A stretch of DNA of 49,671 nucleotides from an uncultured Ruminococcus sp. (GTDB lineage Bacteria > Bacillota > Clostridia > Oscillospirales > Acutalibacteraceae), in assembly GCA_902785355.1 (NCBI GenBank), contig CACZYF010000015.1, forward strand, positions 1-49,671, in the 5' to 3' direction. Position numbers and translations under genes: made by a program. The notes below the pieces were generated by a model. The model saw nothing but the letters and a program-made list of their open reading frames with translations, did no database searches and was not told where the DNA came from. Of the stretch, positions 17,045-25,265 are shown piece by piece. Each line of letters starts with the position of its first letter. Positions within the stretch are counted from its first letter, which is position 1.

Positions 17045-18057
17045 TCATCCTCTTCTCCGCTGTCCTCGAGCGTACTCAGCGCTTCGGTCACGGTCTCGAT
17101 CACACGGTTATCAACATAACCCATACAGACGCGGATCGCGTTCTTGATGGTCTTGGCGTTGGCGTTGCCGTGCGCCTTAAAGACGGGCTTGGAGCAGCCG
17201 AGCACCGCGGTACCGCCGAACTCGTCGAGGTCCATCGTCGCCTTGAACTCCTTCATATCCTTGAGCACCAGCGCGGCGGCGAGCTTATTCTTCACGCTCT
17301 TGGTGAAGATCCCCTTGATCTTCTTCAACAAACCGATCGCTACGCCCTCATAGGTCTTGATGATCAGATTGCCGGTGAAGCCGTCGCAGACAACGACGTC
17401 CGCGCCGTCGAGCGGGATATCGCGACCCTCGACGTTGCCGATGAAGTTGACGGGCGTTTTCTGCAGAAGCTTATAGGTCTCCTGACGCAGCTCGTCGCCC
17501 TTATGCTCCTCGGTGCCGACGTTCGCAAGCCCCACGCGGGGGTTGTCGATGCCGAGCACCTTGTTCATATACACAGAGCCCATCACGGCGAACTGCTGGA
17601 GCACCTTGGGGCGGACGTCGGTATTGATACCGCTGTCGATCAGCATGAACTTGCCGGTCATGTTGGGAATGACGGGTGCGAACGCGACGCGCTTGACGCC
17701 CTTGATACGCTTGACGATGAACATCGAGCCCGCGCCGATCGCGCCGGAGTTACCGGCGGAGAGGAACGCGTCGCCTTCGCCGTCCTTTAACAGACGGAAG
17801 CCGGTCGCCAGCGAGGTATTCGCCTTCGCCTTGGTGCGGATCGAGGAGGGCTGGTCGTTGTTGGTGAACACGTCGGGCGCATGCACGATCGCGATACCGT
17901 CGAGGCTGATCTCATTCTCCTTCGCCACACGACGGATGGTGTCCTCGTCGCCGGTGAGGACGATATCCACCTTGTATTCGTTCTTCGCGTCAACTGCCCC
18001 CCTGATGATCTCCAAGGGGGCGTTATCGCCGCCGAAAGCATCTACGATGATTTTCAT
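17041..18057 (-). CDS. plsX: Phosphate acyltransferase PlsX
   Basis: 338 aa; makes acyl-phosphate from acyl-ACP for phospholipid synthesis with PlsY. Diagnostic segments: MKIIVDAFGGDNAP at the N-terminus, SAGNSGAIGAG (about 100-110), VGTEEHKGDELRQETYKLL (about 181-199), GNVEGRDIPLDGADVVVCDGFTGN (about 206-229). A short acidic tail ends the protein. It lies 25 bp downstream of trmFO and overlaps rnc by 4 bp. No fapR, fabD or acpP neighbours are present. Confidence 0.97.
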   Translation of the reverse strand: MKIIVDAFGGDNAPLEIIRGAVDAKNEYKVDIVLTGDEDTIRRVAKENEISLDGIAIVHAPDVFTNNDQPSSIRTKAKANTSLATGFRLLKDGEGDAFLSAGNSGAIGAGSMFIVKRIKGVKRVAFAPVIPNMTGKFMLIDSGINTDVRPKVLQQFAVMGSVYMNKVLGIDNPRVGLANVGTEEHKGDELRQETYKLLQKTPVNFIGNVEGRDIPLDGADVVVCDGFTGNLIIKTYEGVAIGLLKKIKGIFTKSVKNKLAAALVLKDMKEFKATMDLDEFGGTAVLGCSKPVFKAHGNANAKTIKNAIRVCMGYVDNRVIETVTEALSTLEDSGEEDE

Positions 18058-18082
18058 ATTACCAAATCCTTATCTTATATAT

Positions 18083-19402
18083 TTAAAGCAAATTATTATC
18101 CTCAATAAACTTTTTCAGGTCGCCCAGCGCCCTGTCGGCATAAGCCTGTCCGCGCTCCGCCTTGTCGCGGGGACGGTGTTCGAGTTCGGGCAGGATACCG
18201 AAGTTCGCGCCCATCGGCTGGAAGTCGGTGACGAACGGATCGCTGATATAGCGGCTCATCGCGCCCATCATGGTGGTCGCGGGGAGGGTCATGGTAGGCT
18301 CTCCGTTCAAAAGCCGCGCGGCGTTGATACCGCAGAGCAGCCCCGATGAGGCGCTCTCCATATAGCCCTCGACGCCCGTGAGCTGACCGGCGAAGAAGCG
18401 GTTTTTATTTTCCTTATCAGAATAATCCGAGTTGAGAATCCTCGGAGAGTCGATGAAGGTATTGCGATGCATCACGCCGTAGCGCAGGAACTCCGCATGA
18501 CGTAAGGCGGGGATCATGCTGAACACCCGCTTCTGCTCGCCGAATTTCAGGTTCGTCTGGAAGCCGACGAGGTTGTACATCGTGCCGTCGGCGTTCTCCT
18601 TGCGCAGCTGCAGCACCGCCCACGGACGGTGACCGGTGCGCGGGTCGCGCAGTCCGACAGGCTTCATCGGGCCGAAACGCACGGTATCCACACCGCGCTG
18701 CGCCATCACCTCGATCGGCATACAGCCCTCGTAGACCTTGGGATTCATCACGTCGAACTCGTGAACAGGCGCGCGCTCGGCGCTGATCAGCGCTTCATAA
18801 AACGCCTCGTACTCCTCTTTATTCATCGGACAGTTGAGGTAGTCCTCTCCCCCGCCCTTGCCGTAGCGCGACTCATAGAAGGCGTATTCCATATCGATGG
18901 ATTCAGCCGCCACGATCGGCGCCGCCGCGTCAAAGAAACGCAGGCTCTGTCCGTAGCGCCGGGCGATATCCGCCGCCAGCGCGTCATGGGTGAGCGGACC
19001 GGTCGCGACGATGGTCACGCCGTCCTCGGGCAGGCTCGTCAGCTCTTCTTCGATCACGGTGATATTCGGATCACTTCGGATCGCGTCGGTCACCAGCTGT
19101 GAGAACAACTCGCGGTCGACCGCTAAAGCGCCCCCGGCGGGTACGGCGCATCGGTCGGCACACTGCAAAAGCAGAGAGCCGAGGGTACGCATCTCCTCCT
19201 TGAGGAGTCCCGCGGCGGAATTGACGCGCTTCGCCTTGAAGGAATTGGAGCAGACGATCTCGCACAGGAGATCGGAGTGATGTGCGGGACTTTTCTTTAT
19301 CGGCTTGCTGTCATAGAGCTCGACGCGAATACCGCGCCTGCTCAACTGATAAGCCGCCTCGCAGCCGGCGAGTCCCCCGCCGATAACGGTTACTTTCTTC
19401 AT
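18083..19402 (-). CDS. trmFO: Methylenetetrahydrofolate--tRNA-(uracil-5-)-methyltransferase TrmFO
   Basis: 439 aa; makes m5U54 in the T-loop of tRNA using methylene-THF and FAD. The FAD-binding GGGLAGCEAA is at 8-17. Cys51 in EIVCSNSF matches the Cys53 region of the Bacillus enzyme, and the second key cysteine is in EGCMPIEVMAQRG (about 216-228). The C-terminal GANFGILPEL is typical. It sits between topA and plsX; topA-trmFO is a common Firmicute order. Confidence 0.97.
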   Translation of the reverse strand: MKKVTVIGGGLAGCEAAYQLSRRGIRVELYDSKPIKKSPAHHSDLLCEIVCSNSFKAKRVNSAAGLLKEEMRTLGSLLLQCADRCAVPAGGALAVDRELFSQLVTDAIRSDPNITVIEEELTSLPEDGVTIVATGPLTHDALAADIARRYGQSLRFFDAAAPIVAAESIDMEYAFYESRYGKGGGEDYLNCPMNKEEYEAFYEALISAERAPVHEFDVMNPKVYEGCMPIEVMAQRGVDTVRFGPMKPVGLRDPRTGHRPWAVLQLRKENADGTMYNLVGFQTNLKFGEQKRVFSMIPALRHAEFLRYGVMHRNTFIDSPRILNSDYSDKENKNRFFAGQLTGVEGYMESASSGLLCGINAARLLNGEPTMTLPATTMMGAMSRYISDPFVTDFQPMGANFGILPELEHRPRDKAERGQAYADRALGDLKKFIEDNNLL

Positions 19403-19432
19403 TGTCAGCAGTCAGTGGTCGGAAGTTGATTC

Positions 19433-19464
19433 AACTCCTCACTCCTAACTCCTCACTCCTAACT
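19433..19464. repeat. Heptamer array (GTTAGGA/GTGAGGA on the minus strand)
   Basis: About four and a half alternating 7-bp units fill the gap between topA and trmFO and end 3 bp from the topA stop codon. The units match single heptamers in the drifting array at 796-823. Confidence 0.8.
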
Positions 19465-19467
19465 GTT

Positions 19468-21537
19468 TTATTTCTTATATCCGCAGCCTTCACGGGCGCA
19501 GAATAATCCGCCCTTCTTGCCCTTGCGCTTGAAGAGGATATCGCCGCAGTTCGGGCAGCGCTCGTTGACCGGCTCATACCACGACACAAAGTCGCAGTTC
19601 GGGTAATTGGAGCAGCCGTAGAAGGTCTTGCCCTTGCCGGTGCGCTTCACGATCACGTCGCCGCCGCACTTGGGACACTTCACGCCGACGTTCTCGACGT
19701 ACTTTTTGACGTTCTTGCACTCGGGATAGCCGGGACAGGCGATAAACTTGCCGTAACGTCCGACCTTGACGACCATCTGACGTCCGCATTTCTCACAGAT
19801 GATGTCCGTCTTGTCCTCCTCGAGCTGTATCTTCACGCCCTGCATATCGGCTTTCGCCTTCTTGAGGGTCTTTTCGAAGTCGGTATAGAACTCGTCGAGC
19901 AGATCGTTCCATTGGATCGTACCGTGCTCGACGGTATCGAGCTCCTGCTCCATCTGGGCGGTGAACTTGACGTTGACGATCTTGGGGAAGCGCTCCTTCA
20001 TCAAGCCCGCCAGCGCCTCGCCGAGCTCGGTGGGGATCAGGGTCTTGCCCTCGCGCTTGACGTACTCGCGGGAGGTGATGGTAGAGATGGTGGCGGCATA
20101 GGTAGAAGGTCTGCCGATGCCGTACTCCTCCAGCGCCTTGATCAGCGACGCTTCGGTAAAGCGCGCGGGCGGCTGGGTGAAGTGCTGGTTCGGCACGAGC
20201 TCCTTGAGCTTACAGGGAGTATCCTTCTCGAGCGAGAGGATTCGGTTATCCTTATCGTCCGCCTCGTCCTTGCTCTCGACATACAGAACGGTGAAGCCCT
20301 CGAAGTCGACGCGGTAACCCGCCGCCTTGAAGACATAGCCGTTCGCCTCAATATCCGCCTGAGTGGTCTTCTGGATGCAGTCCGCCATCTGGGACGCCAT
20401 GAAGCGCTCCCAGATCAGCTTATACAGCTTATACTGATCGGTCGTCAGGCTCGACTTGAGCTGAGCGGGGGTGATGGATGGGGTGGAGGGACGGATCGCC
20501 TCGTGGCCGTCCTGAGCGCCTGCGCGGGATTTATAGACGCGGGGCTTTGACGGCAGAAACTTATCGCCGTAGGTATCGCGGATATAGGTCTGCGCGTCGG
20601 CGATCGCGTCGTTGGACACACGCAGGGAGTCGGTACGCATATAGGTGATCAGACCGATCGCGCCGATGCCCTCGACCTCAACGCCTTCATACAGCTCCTG
20701 AGCGACCTTCATGGTGCGGCGGGACTGGAAGTTCAGCTTGCGGGAAGCCTCCTGCTGCAGGGTGGAGGTGATGAACGGCGGCGCGGGGGATTTCTTGCGG
20801 GTACCGTTCTTGACCTTGGTGATGATATAGGAAGCGCCGTCAAGATCGGAAAGGATCTTATCCGCCTCTTCCTTATTGTGTATTTTCAGCTTGCCGTTTT
20901 GATCGCCGTAAAGGGACGCGGAGAACGCCTTGCGCGAGCCCTTGGGGATGAGCTTCGCGTCGATAGACCAGTATTCCTCGGGCTTGAAGGCACGGATCTC
21001 GTTCTCCCGGTCGACGATGATACGCACCGCGACAGACTGCACGCGGCCGGCGGACAGTCCGCGGTGGATCTTCTGTGATACAAAGGGGCTGAGCTTATAG
21101 CCGACCAGACGGTCGAGGATACGGCGCGCCTGCTGGGCGTTGACCAGATCGATATTGATGGTACGCGGAGCCGCCATACCGTTTTTGATACCGGTCTTGG
21201 TGATCTCGGTGAACTCGACGCGGTCGATCTCATCCAGCGGCAGGTTCAGAAGATACGCCAGATGCCACGAGATCGCCTCGCCTTCTCTATCAGGGTCCGT
21301 CGCGAGATAGACTTTATCGGATTTCTCCGCCTTCGCCTGCAGCTCGCTGACGAGCTTTTCTTTTCCTCTGATGACCTCATACTTCGGCTCAAAGTTGTTG
21401 TTGACGTCTACGCTCAGGCGCGCCGAGGGCAGATCCCTGACGTGACCCATGGACGCGACGACGTCGTAATCCTTGCCTAGGTACTTCTTGATGGTTTTCG
21501 CCTTTGCGGGCGACTCAACGATAACCAGATTAGACAT
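19468..21537 (-). CDS. topA: DNA topoisomerase I
   Basis: 689 aa type IA enzyme that relaxes negative supercoils. The TOPRIM domain opens with LVIVESPAKAKTI and has the acidic ATDPDREGEAISWH. The active-site Tyr is in LITYMRTDSLRVS (about 300-312). Three C-terminal zinc fingers are visible (CEKCG...CPGYPEC, CPKCG...CSNYPNC, CPNCG...CAREGC). The frame is open 21 codons upstream, but MSNLVIVESPAK is the family N-terminus and has GGAGG ahead of it. A REP-like repeat separates it from dprA. Confidence 0.98.
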   Translation of the reverse strand: MSNLVIVESPAKAKTIKKYLGKDYDVVASMGHVRDLPSARLSVDVNNNFEPKYEVIRGKEKLVSELQAKAEKSDKVYLATDPDREGEAISWHLAYLLNLPLDEIDRVEFTEITKTGIKNGMAAPRTINIDLVNAQQARRILDRLVGYKLSPFVSQKIHRGLSAGRVQSVAVRIIVDRENEIRAFKPEEYWSIDAKLIPKGSRKAFSASLYGDQNGKLKIHNKEEADKILSDLDGASYIITKVKNGTRKKSPAPPFITSTLQQEASRKLNFQSRRTMKVAQELYEGVEVEGIGAIGLITYMRTDSLRVSNDAIADAQTYIRDTYGDKFLPSKPRVYKSRAGAQDGHEAIRPSTPSITPAQLKSSLTTDQYKLYKLIWERFMASQMADCIQKTTQADIEANGYVFKAAGYRVDFEGFTVLYVESKDEADDKDNRILSLEKDTPCKLKELVPNQHFTQPPARFTEASLIKALEEYGIGRPSTYAATISTITSREYVKREGKTLIPTELGEALAGLMKERFPKIVNVKFTAQMEQELDTVEHGTIQWNDLLDEFYTDFEKTLKKAKADMQGVKIQLEEDKTDIICEKCGRQMVVKVGRYGKFIACPGYPECKNVKKYVENVGVKCPKCGGDVIVKRTGKGKTFYGCSNYPNCDFVSWYEPVNERCPNCGDILFKRKGKKGGLFCAREGCGYKK

Positions 21538-21591
21538 ATGATAATTGTCCTCCAATGATTTTGCTTTCTGTATATTAGAATGAGATTGCCA

Positions 21592-21617
21592 CGGCTCCAA
21601 AGGAGCCTCGCAATGAC
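21592..21617. repeat. REP-like palindrome (copy 2)
   Basis: GAGATTGCCACGGCTCC pairs with GGAGCCTCGCAATGAC around a 4-nt loop, between dprA and topA, ending 4 bp from the dprA stop. Confidence 0.75.
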
Positions 21618-21620
21618 AAC

Positions 21621-22730
21621 TTATATGATACGGTACATTCTGCCCTTATCCGCCTCGATCAGCCCTTCGAGCTCCAGCTCGGTCAGCGCTGTCAGAACTT
21701 CGCTCACGGGCAGTCCCGAGACTTCGGTGATACTGTCGATATGCGTCGGGTCGGGCGTCAGCATTCGATAGACCTTCTCCGCTTGTTCGGAAACGTCGAT
21801 ATCGGTCTTATGCTTCGGGATAGGCTTAACAACGTCGTCAGGCTCGCCCTCGATACCAAACCGCGGATAATATGAGGTGATGTCCGTGAAGTCGGTCACG
21901 GGGATCGCGCCGTCCTTGATCAGCGCGTTCGTTCCCTGAGAATAAGGCGAGGTGATGTTGCCCATCACGGCGAACACATCTCTCCCCTGCTCCAGAGCGG
22001 TTCGCGCAGTGATCAGAGAGCCGCTCTTTGAGCCGGCTTCGATCACCAAAACGCCGTTGCTCAGTCCCGAGATGATACGGTTGCGCTCGGGGAAGGTGAA
22101 CCTGCCCGGCGGATAATCGGGCGGGTACTCGGAGACCACGGCGCCTCGCTCGACAATCGTCTGTCGCATTTTGAGGTTGCCCATCAGGTAAGGGTAGTTG
22201 ATCCCACAGCCGAGCACGCATACGGTCACGCCGCCGGTCTCCAGCGCCGCGGTATGGCTGAGGCTGTCGATACCCATCGCGCCGCCGCTGACGATGATCA
22301 CGCCGACCTTTGCGAGAGAACCCGCGAGCACATGCGAGGTCATCTTGCCGTAGGCGGTCGCGTTGCGCGTACCGACGATCGCGATCGAGAGATTATGCTC
22401 AAAATCAGGGAGCCGACCCTTCAGATAGAGCACTGCAGGCGGATCATAGATTTCTTTGAGCTGCTCCGGATAAGCCGGATCGTCCAGCGAAACGACAGAG
22501 ATCCCCAGCTGATTACAGCGCGCGATCACCTCGATCGCCTTGCTAAGGGGCGTACTTTCCAAAGCGGCGATATCCTTCGTGCCGAGCACGCCGGACAATC
22601 GCCACTCCGGTTCACCGCCGTTGTAAAATTCGGCGATATCGGGATATAAGGACGCGAGCGCCTTGCACTTAGGCGTGCTGTAGCCCAGCGCCTGACTCAA
22701 CCAGATAAAGTACTTTGTCGCGTTGGTCAT
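21621..22730 (-). CDS. dprA: DNA-processing protein DprA
   Basis: 369 aa; loads RecA onto incoming single-stranded DNA in transformation. The Rossmann-like core shows IAIVGTRNATAYG (about 116-128), IIVSGGAMGIDSLSH (about 144-158), VLGCGINYPY and EYPPDYPPGRFTFPERNRIISGLS (about 202-225). An N-terminal helical region (1-75) and a C-terminal winged helix (about 300-369) complete the domain plan. It overlaps the upstream methyltransferase gene by 4 bp. Other competence genes are not in the window. Confidence 0.96.
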   Translation of the reverse strand: MTNATKYFIWLSQALGYSTPKCKALASLYPDIAEFYNGGEPEWRLSGVLGTKDIAALESTPLSKAIEVIARCNQLGISVVSLDDPAYPEQLKEIYDPPAVLYLKGRLPDFEHNLSIAIVGTRNATAYGKMTSHVLAGSLAKVGVIIVSGGAMGIDSLSHTAALETGGVTVCVLGCGINYPYLMGNLKMRQTIVERGAVVSEYPPDYPPGRFTFPERNRIISGLSNGVLVIEAGSKSGSLITARTALEQGRDVFAVMGNITSPYSQGTNALIKDGAIPVTDFTDITSYYPRFGIEGEPDDVVKPIPKHKTDIDVSEQAEKVYRMLTPDPTHIDSITEVSGLPVSEVLTALTELELEGLIEADKGRMYRII

Positions 22731-23512
22731 TTCACCATTTCCCAGAGGATGATACCTGCGGCGGCAGAGACGTTCAGACTCTCCGCGTCGCCGCGCATGG
22801 GGATATAAAGCTTGCGGGTACAGGCGGCAATCGTCTCGGGCGTCAGCCCGTTGCCCTCGTTGCCGACTGCGGAAAGTACGGCGCCGTTCAGGTCACATTC
22901 CGTCAGCGGAACGGATCCGCGATCCAACACCGCCGCATAGGAGGTACCGAAGCGGTTGAAATCCCCGATCAGCGCGGGCAGATCATCGGTGATGTGCAGG
23001 GGCTGGCGGAACACCGCGCCCATACTGCCGCGCACGACCTTCGGCGCGTAGACGTCACAGCAATCTCTGCTGAGGATGACCGTATCCACGCCGAATGCCT
23101 CGGCAGTCCGGAGGATCGTACCGAGGTTAACGGGGTCCTGAACATTTTCAAGAGCCAACACTTTTCCATTATTCTTAATTTTATCAAAGTCAAAGCTTTT
23201 GTCAAGTCTTTTTATCACGAACAGCACGCCCTGAGGGGTCTTGGTATCGCTGACAGCGCTGAAAATGTTGTCGCGCAATACAAGGCACTCCCCCGCTTTG
23301 CGCTGAGCTTCGTCGATAAAGTCGGGATTCTTTTCGATAAAGCTCTGTGAAAAGTACGCCGAAACGACCTCGGCGCCGCTTCTCAGCGCGTCGGAGCAAA
23401 GACGCAGCCCCTCGGCGGCAAAGACCCCTTCCTCCCTGCGGAAGGAAGCGGAGGAGAAGAGCTTTTTCAGATATTTGATTCTTTTATTTTCTTTAGAAGA
23501 AATAAGTTCCAT
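22727..23512 (-). CDS. TrmH/SpoU-family RNA 2'-O-methyltransferase
   Basis: 261 aa. The N-terminal substrate-binding domain (SSKENKRIKYLKKL..., 1-95) is followed by the SPOUT domain with the three family motifs: NVQDPVNLGTILRTAEAFG (about 124-142), VGNEGNGL (about 217-224) and IPMRGDAESLNVSAAAGIILWE (about 237-258), which form the knotted SAM site. The substrate is probably 23S rRNA, but it could be a tRNA. The gene resembles Bacillus YsgA, which commonly lies near rplT. It overlaps dprA by 4 bp. Confidence 0.92.
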   Translation of the reverse strand: MELISSKENKRIKYLKKLFSSASFRREEGVFAAEGLRLCSDALRSGAEVVSAYFSQSFIEKNPDFIDEAQRKAGECLVLRDNIFSAVSDTKTPQGVLFVIKRLDKSFDFDKIKNNGKVLALENVQDPVNLGTILRTAEAFGVDTVILSRDCCDVYAPKVVRGSMGAVFRQPLHITDDLPALIGDFNRFGTSYAAVLDRGSVPLTECDLNGAVLSAVGNEGNGLTPETIAACTRKLYIPMRGDAESLNVSAAAGIILWEMVK

Positions 23513-23533
23513 ATTATTACCTATTATTATGAT

Positions 23534-23779
23534 AAGGTGAATGGTGAATAGTGAATGGTGAAGAGTGAAGGGTGAAGAGTGAAGAGTGAAGGGAAAGCCT
23601 GACGGCTTTTGGATTTGTATAACAACTGCTTTTCAAACGCCTGCGGCTCTGTATAAAGGGTCGAGTGTGTTGTTTCCCGATCAAACGTTATATAAATCCG
23701 GTGCGGACAGCGTCCGCCCGCCACCATTCACCATTCACTAATCACCATTCACCGTTAACCGTTCTCCATGATCCGTTCC
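23534..23779. repeat. Composite intergenic element B bounded by inverted heptamer arrays
   Basis: Eight 7-bp units (AAGGTGA, ATGGTGA, AGAGTGA types) at 23534-23589 lead into AGGGAAAGCC with the hairpin AAAGCC/GGCTTTT. The core, GGATTTGTATAACAACTGC onward, matches element A with about four in five bases alike by eye, and ends with GGTGCGGACAGCGTCCGCCC. The inverted array of ATTCACC and CGTTCTC units runs to 23779. This fills the 313-bp gap between the rRNA methyltransferase and rplT; no gene or promoter is evident. Confidence 0.85.
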
Positions 23780-23780
23780 C

Positions 23781-23813
23781 AAATATAAAAGCGTTTGGGG
23801 GTTACCCAAACGC
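23781..23813 (-). terminator. Terminator of infC-rpmI-rplT
   Basis: On the minus strand GCGTTTGGG/CCCAAACGC forms a 9-bp stem with a 5-nt loop followed by TTTTATATTT, about 13 bp after the rplT stop. Confidence 0.85.
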
Positions 23814-23825
23814 AGTTATAGCTTT

Positions 23826-24176
23826 TTATGCGTTTTTGACCTGCTCAACAAGAGCGGTGAAAGCGGCGGGATCGGAGATTGCGATCTCGGACAGAACCTT
23901 GCGGTTCAGGGCGATACCGGCTTTCTTCAGACCGTTCATGAAGGTGGAGTAGTTCATGCCGTTAGCCTTGCAGCCGGCGGAGATACGGGTGATCCACAAT
24001 CTGCGGAAGTCTCTCTTCTTCTGCTTTCTGCCGATGTAAGCGTAGTTGCCGCTCTTCATCACCTGCTGCTTCGCCATCTTAAAGTGCTTACTCTTCGCAC
24101 CATAGTAGCCCTTAGCCAGCTTTAATACTTTCTTTCTTCTCTTGCGAGTCATCATCGCGCCTTTAATACGTGCCAT
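23826..24176 (-). CDS. rplT: 50S ribosomal protein L20
   Basis: 116 aa, full length. L20 is needed for early 50S assembly and represses its own operon by binding the leader [27 protein letters not shown]... and the C-terminal [18 protein letters not shown] match the family. It is last in infC-rpmI-rplT, 38 bp after rpmI, with a terminator directly behind it. Confidence 0.98.
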   Translation of the reverse strand: MARIKGAMMTRKRRKKVLKLAKGYYGAKSKHFKMAKQQVMKSGNYAYIGRKQKKRDFRRLWITRISAGCKANGMNYSTFMNGLKKAGIALNRKVLSEIAISDPAAFTALVEQVKNA

Positions 24177-24214
24177 TTATAGTTACCTCCGTTATCTTAG
24201 TAAAAAGTGCTGAA

Positions 24215-24412
24215 TTATTTGTAGGGAACCAGGCGCTTAACCTGAGCTACATTGGTCTTATCAGCTACGGTAGTCTTTCTCAGACCTCTCTTACGCTTGG
24301 TGGTCTTCTTGTTCAGGATATGGCTCTTGTTAGCATGAGCGCGGATAACCTTACCGTTCTTAGACAGTTTGAAACGCTTTTTAGCTCCGCTGTGAGTTTT
24401 GATCTTAGGCAT
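24215..24412 (-). CDS. rpmI: 50S ribosomal protein L35
   Basis: 65 aa, the usual size. [21 protein letters not shown] is the standard N-terminus and [18 protein letters not shown] the central basic segment. AAAAGGAGG lies shortly before the ATG. It is the middle gene of the infC operon, 71 bp after infC. Confidence 0.98.
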   Translation of the reverse strand: MPKIKTHSGAKKRFKLSKNGKVIRAHANKSHILNKKTTKRKRGLRKTTVADKTNVAQVKRLVPYK

Positions 24413-24483
24413 ATTGATAATCCTCCTTTTAATACATTAGGGTTCGGCTTTCATCAGGGCGTAACACGCCGTAAAGCCTTAGC

Positions 24484-25002
24484 TTACTTTGTGGGCTTGG
24501 GAGCCAGGAACATGAGCATCTGGCGACCCTCGAGCTTAGCGGGACGCTCGATGTTGGCGACCTCGGCGCATGCGTCCGAGAACCTCTTCATCGTCTCGTA
24601 GCCGTACTCGGAATGACCCATCTCACGACCTCTGAATCGGATCGAAACCTTGACCTTATCGCCGTGAGCAAAGAACTTCATCGCGTTCTTGAGCTTGGTG
24701 TTAAAGTCGTGCGTGTCGATGTTAAGTGAGAGCTTGATCTCCTTTACGTCGACGGTGTGCTGGTTCTTTCTCGCTTCCTTCTCGCGCTTCGCCTGCTCAA
24801 AGCGATATTTACCGTAGTCCATGATCTTACAGACGGGCGGCGCAGCCTGAGGGGCGATCTTGACGAGATCGAGATTCTTCTGGTCGGCGATATGCTGGGC
24901 GTCGGCAGCTGACATGATGCCGAGCTGTGCGCCGTCGGGACCGATTACGCGCAACTCTTTGTCGCGAATTTCCTCATTGATCTGAGGTTCCTGTTTGCTG
25001 AT
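24484..25002 (-). CDS. infC: Translation initiation factor IF-3 (ATC start codon)
   Basis: 172 aa if started at the ATC codon 25000-25002, giving (M)SKQEPQINEEIRDKELRVI, the standard IF-3 N-terminus. GGAGG lies 9 nt upstream. No ATG, GTG or TTG stands at a sensible place: the nearest upstream ATG would sit before the ribosome binding site. IF-3 rejects non-canonical starts, so a rare start codon lets it limit its own synthesis, as shown for the ATT start of E. coli infC. The N domain (1-75), linker and C domain (HTVDVKEIKLSLNIDTHDF..., about 80-172) are complete. Confidence 0.95.
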   Translation of the reverse strand: MSKQEPQINEEIRDKELRVIGPDGAQLGIMSAADAQHIADQKNLDLVKIAPQAAPPVCKIMDYGKYRFEQAKREKEARKNQHTVDVKEIKLSLNIDTHDFNTKLKNAMKFFAHGDKVKVSIRFRGREMGHSEYGYETMKRFSDACAEVANIERPAKLEGRQMLMFLAPKPTK

Positions 25003-25022
25003 AAGTAAGCACCTCCAAAGTT

Positions 25023-25160
25023 TCATAAACAAATAGAAAAGCGGACAGATAGCTCCGTCCGCATACAATACAACATAAAGGGATCATATCCCCTATCGGT
25101 ATTGACCCGTGCAGACGACACCCCACAGGTGAAAGCTAAAAGTGCTTTACTTTGTTTTCG
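25023..25160 (-). promoter_or_regulatory. infC-rpmI-rplT leader with attenuator (L20-leader type)
   Basis: The transcript leader of about 140 nt contains several paired segments (CACCTGTGGGGTG, GGGGATATGATCCC) and ends in a strong terminator hairpin: GCGGACGGAG/CTGTCCGC stem at 25041-25062 followed by TTTTCTATTT (25031-25040), just before the infC ribosome binding site. This is the layout of Firmicute L20-controlled leaders, in which bound L20 favours premature termination. Assignment to that RNA family is by position and architecture; no covariance model could be run. Confidence 0.7.
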
Positions 25161-25166
25161 ATATGT

Positions 25167-25195
25167 ATTATAATATCTTTCATATTGATTGTCAA
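25167..25195 (-). promoter_or_regulatory. Sigma-A promoter for infC operon
   Basis: Perfect consensus on the minus strand: TTGACA (25190-25195), 17-bp spacer, TATAAT (25167-25172). Confidence 0.92.
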
Positions 25196-25265
25196 GAATT
25201 ATTTTTTCAAATCTTTGTATTATCATTGATTGGAAGATAAAAAGAACCCTCAAAGGAGTAATATC

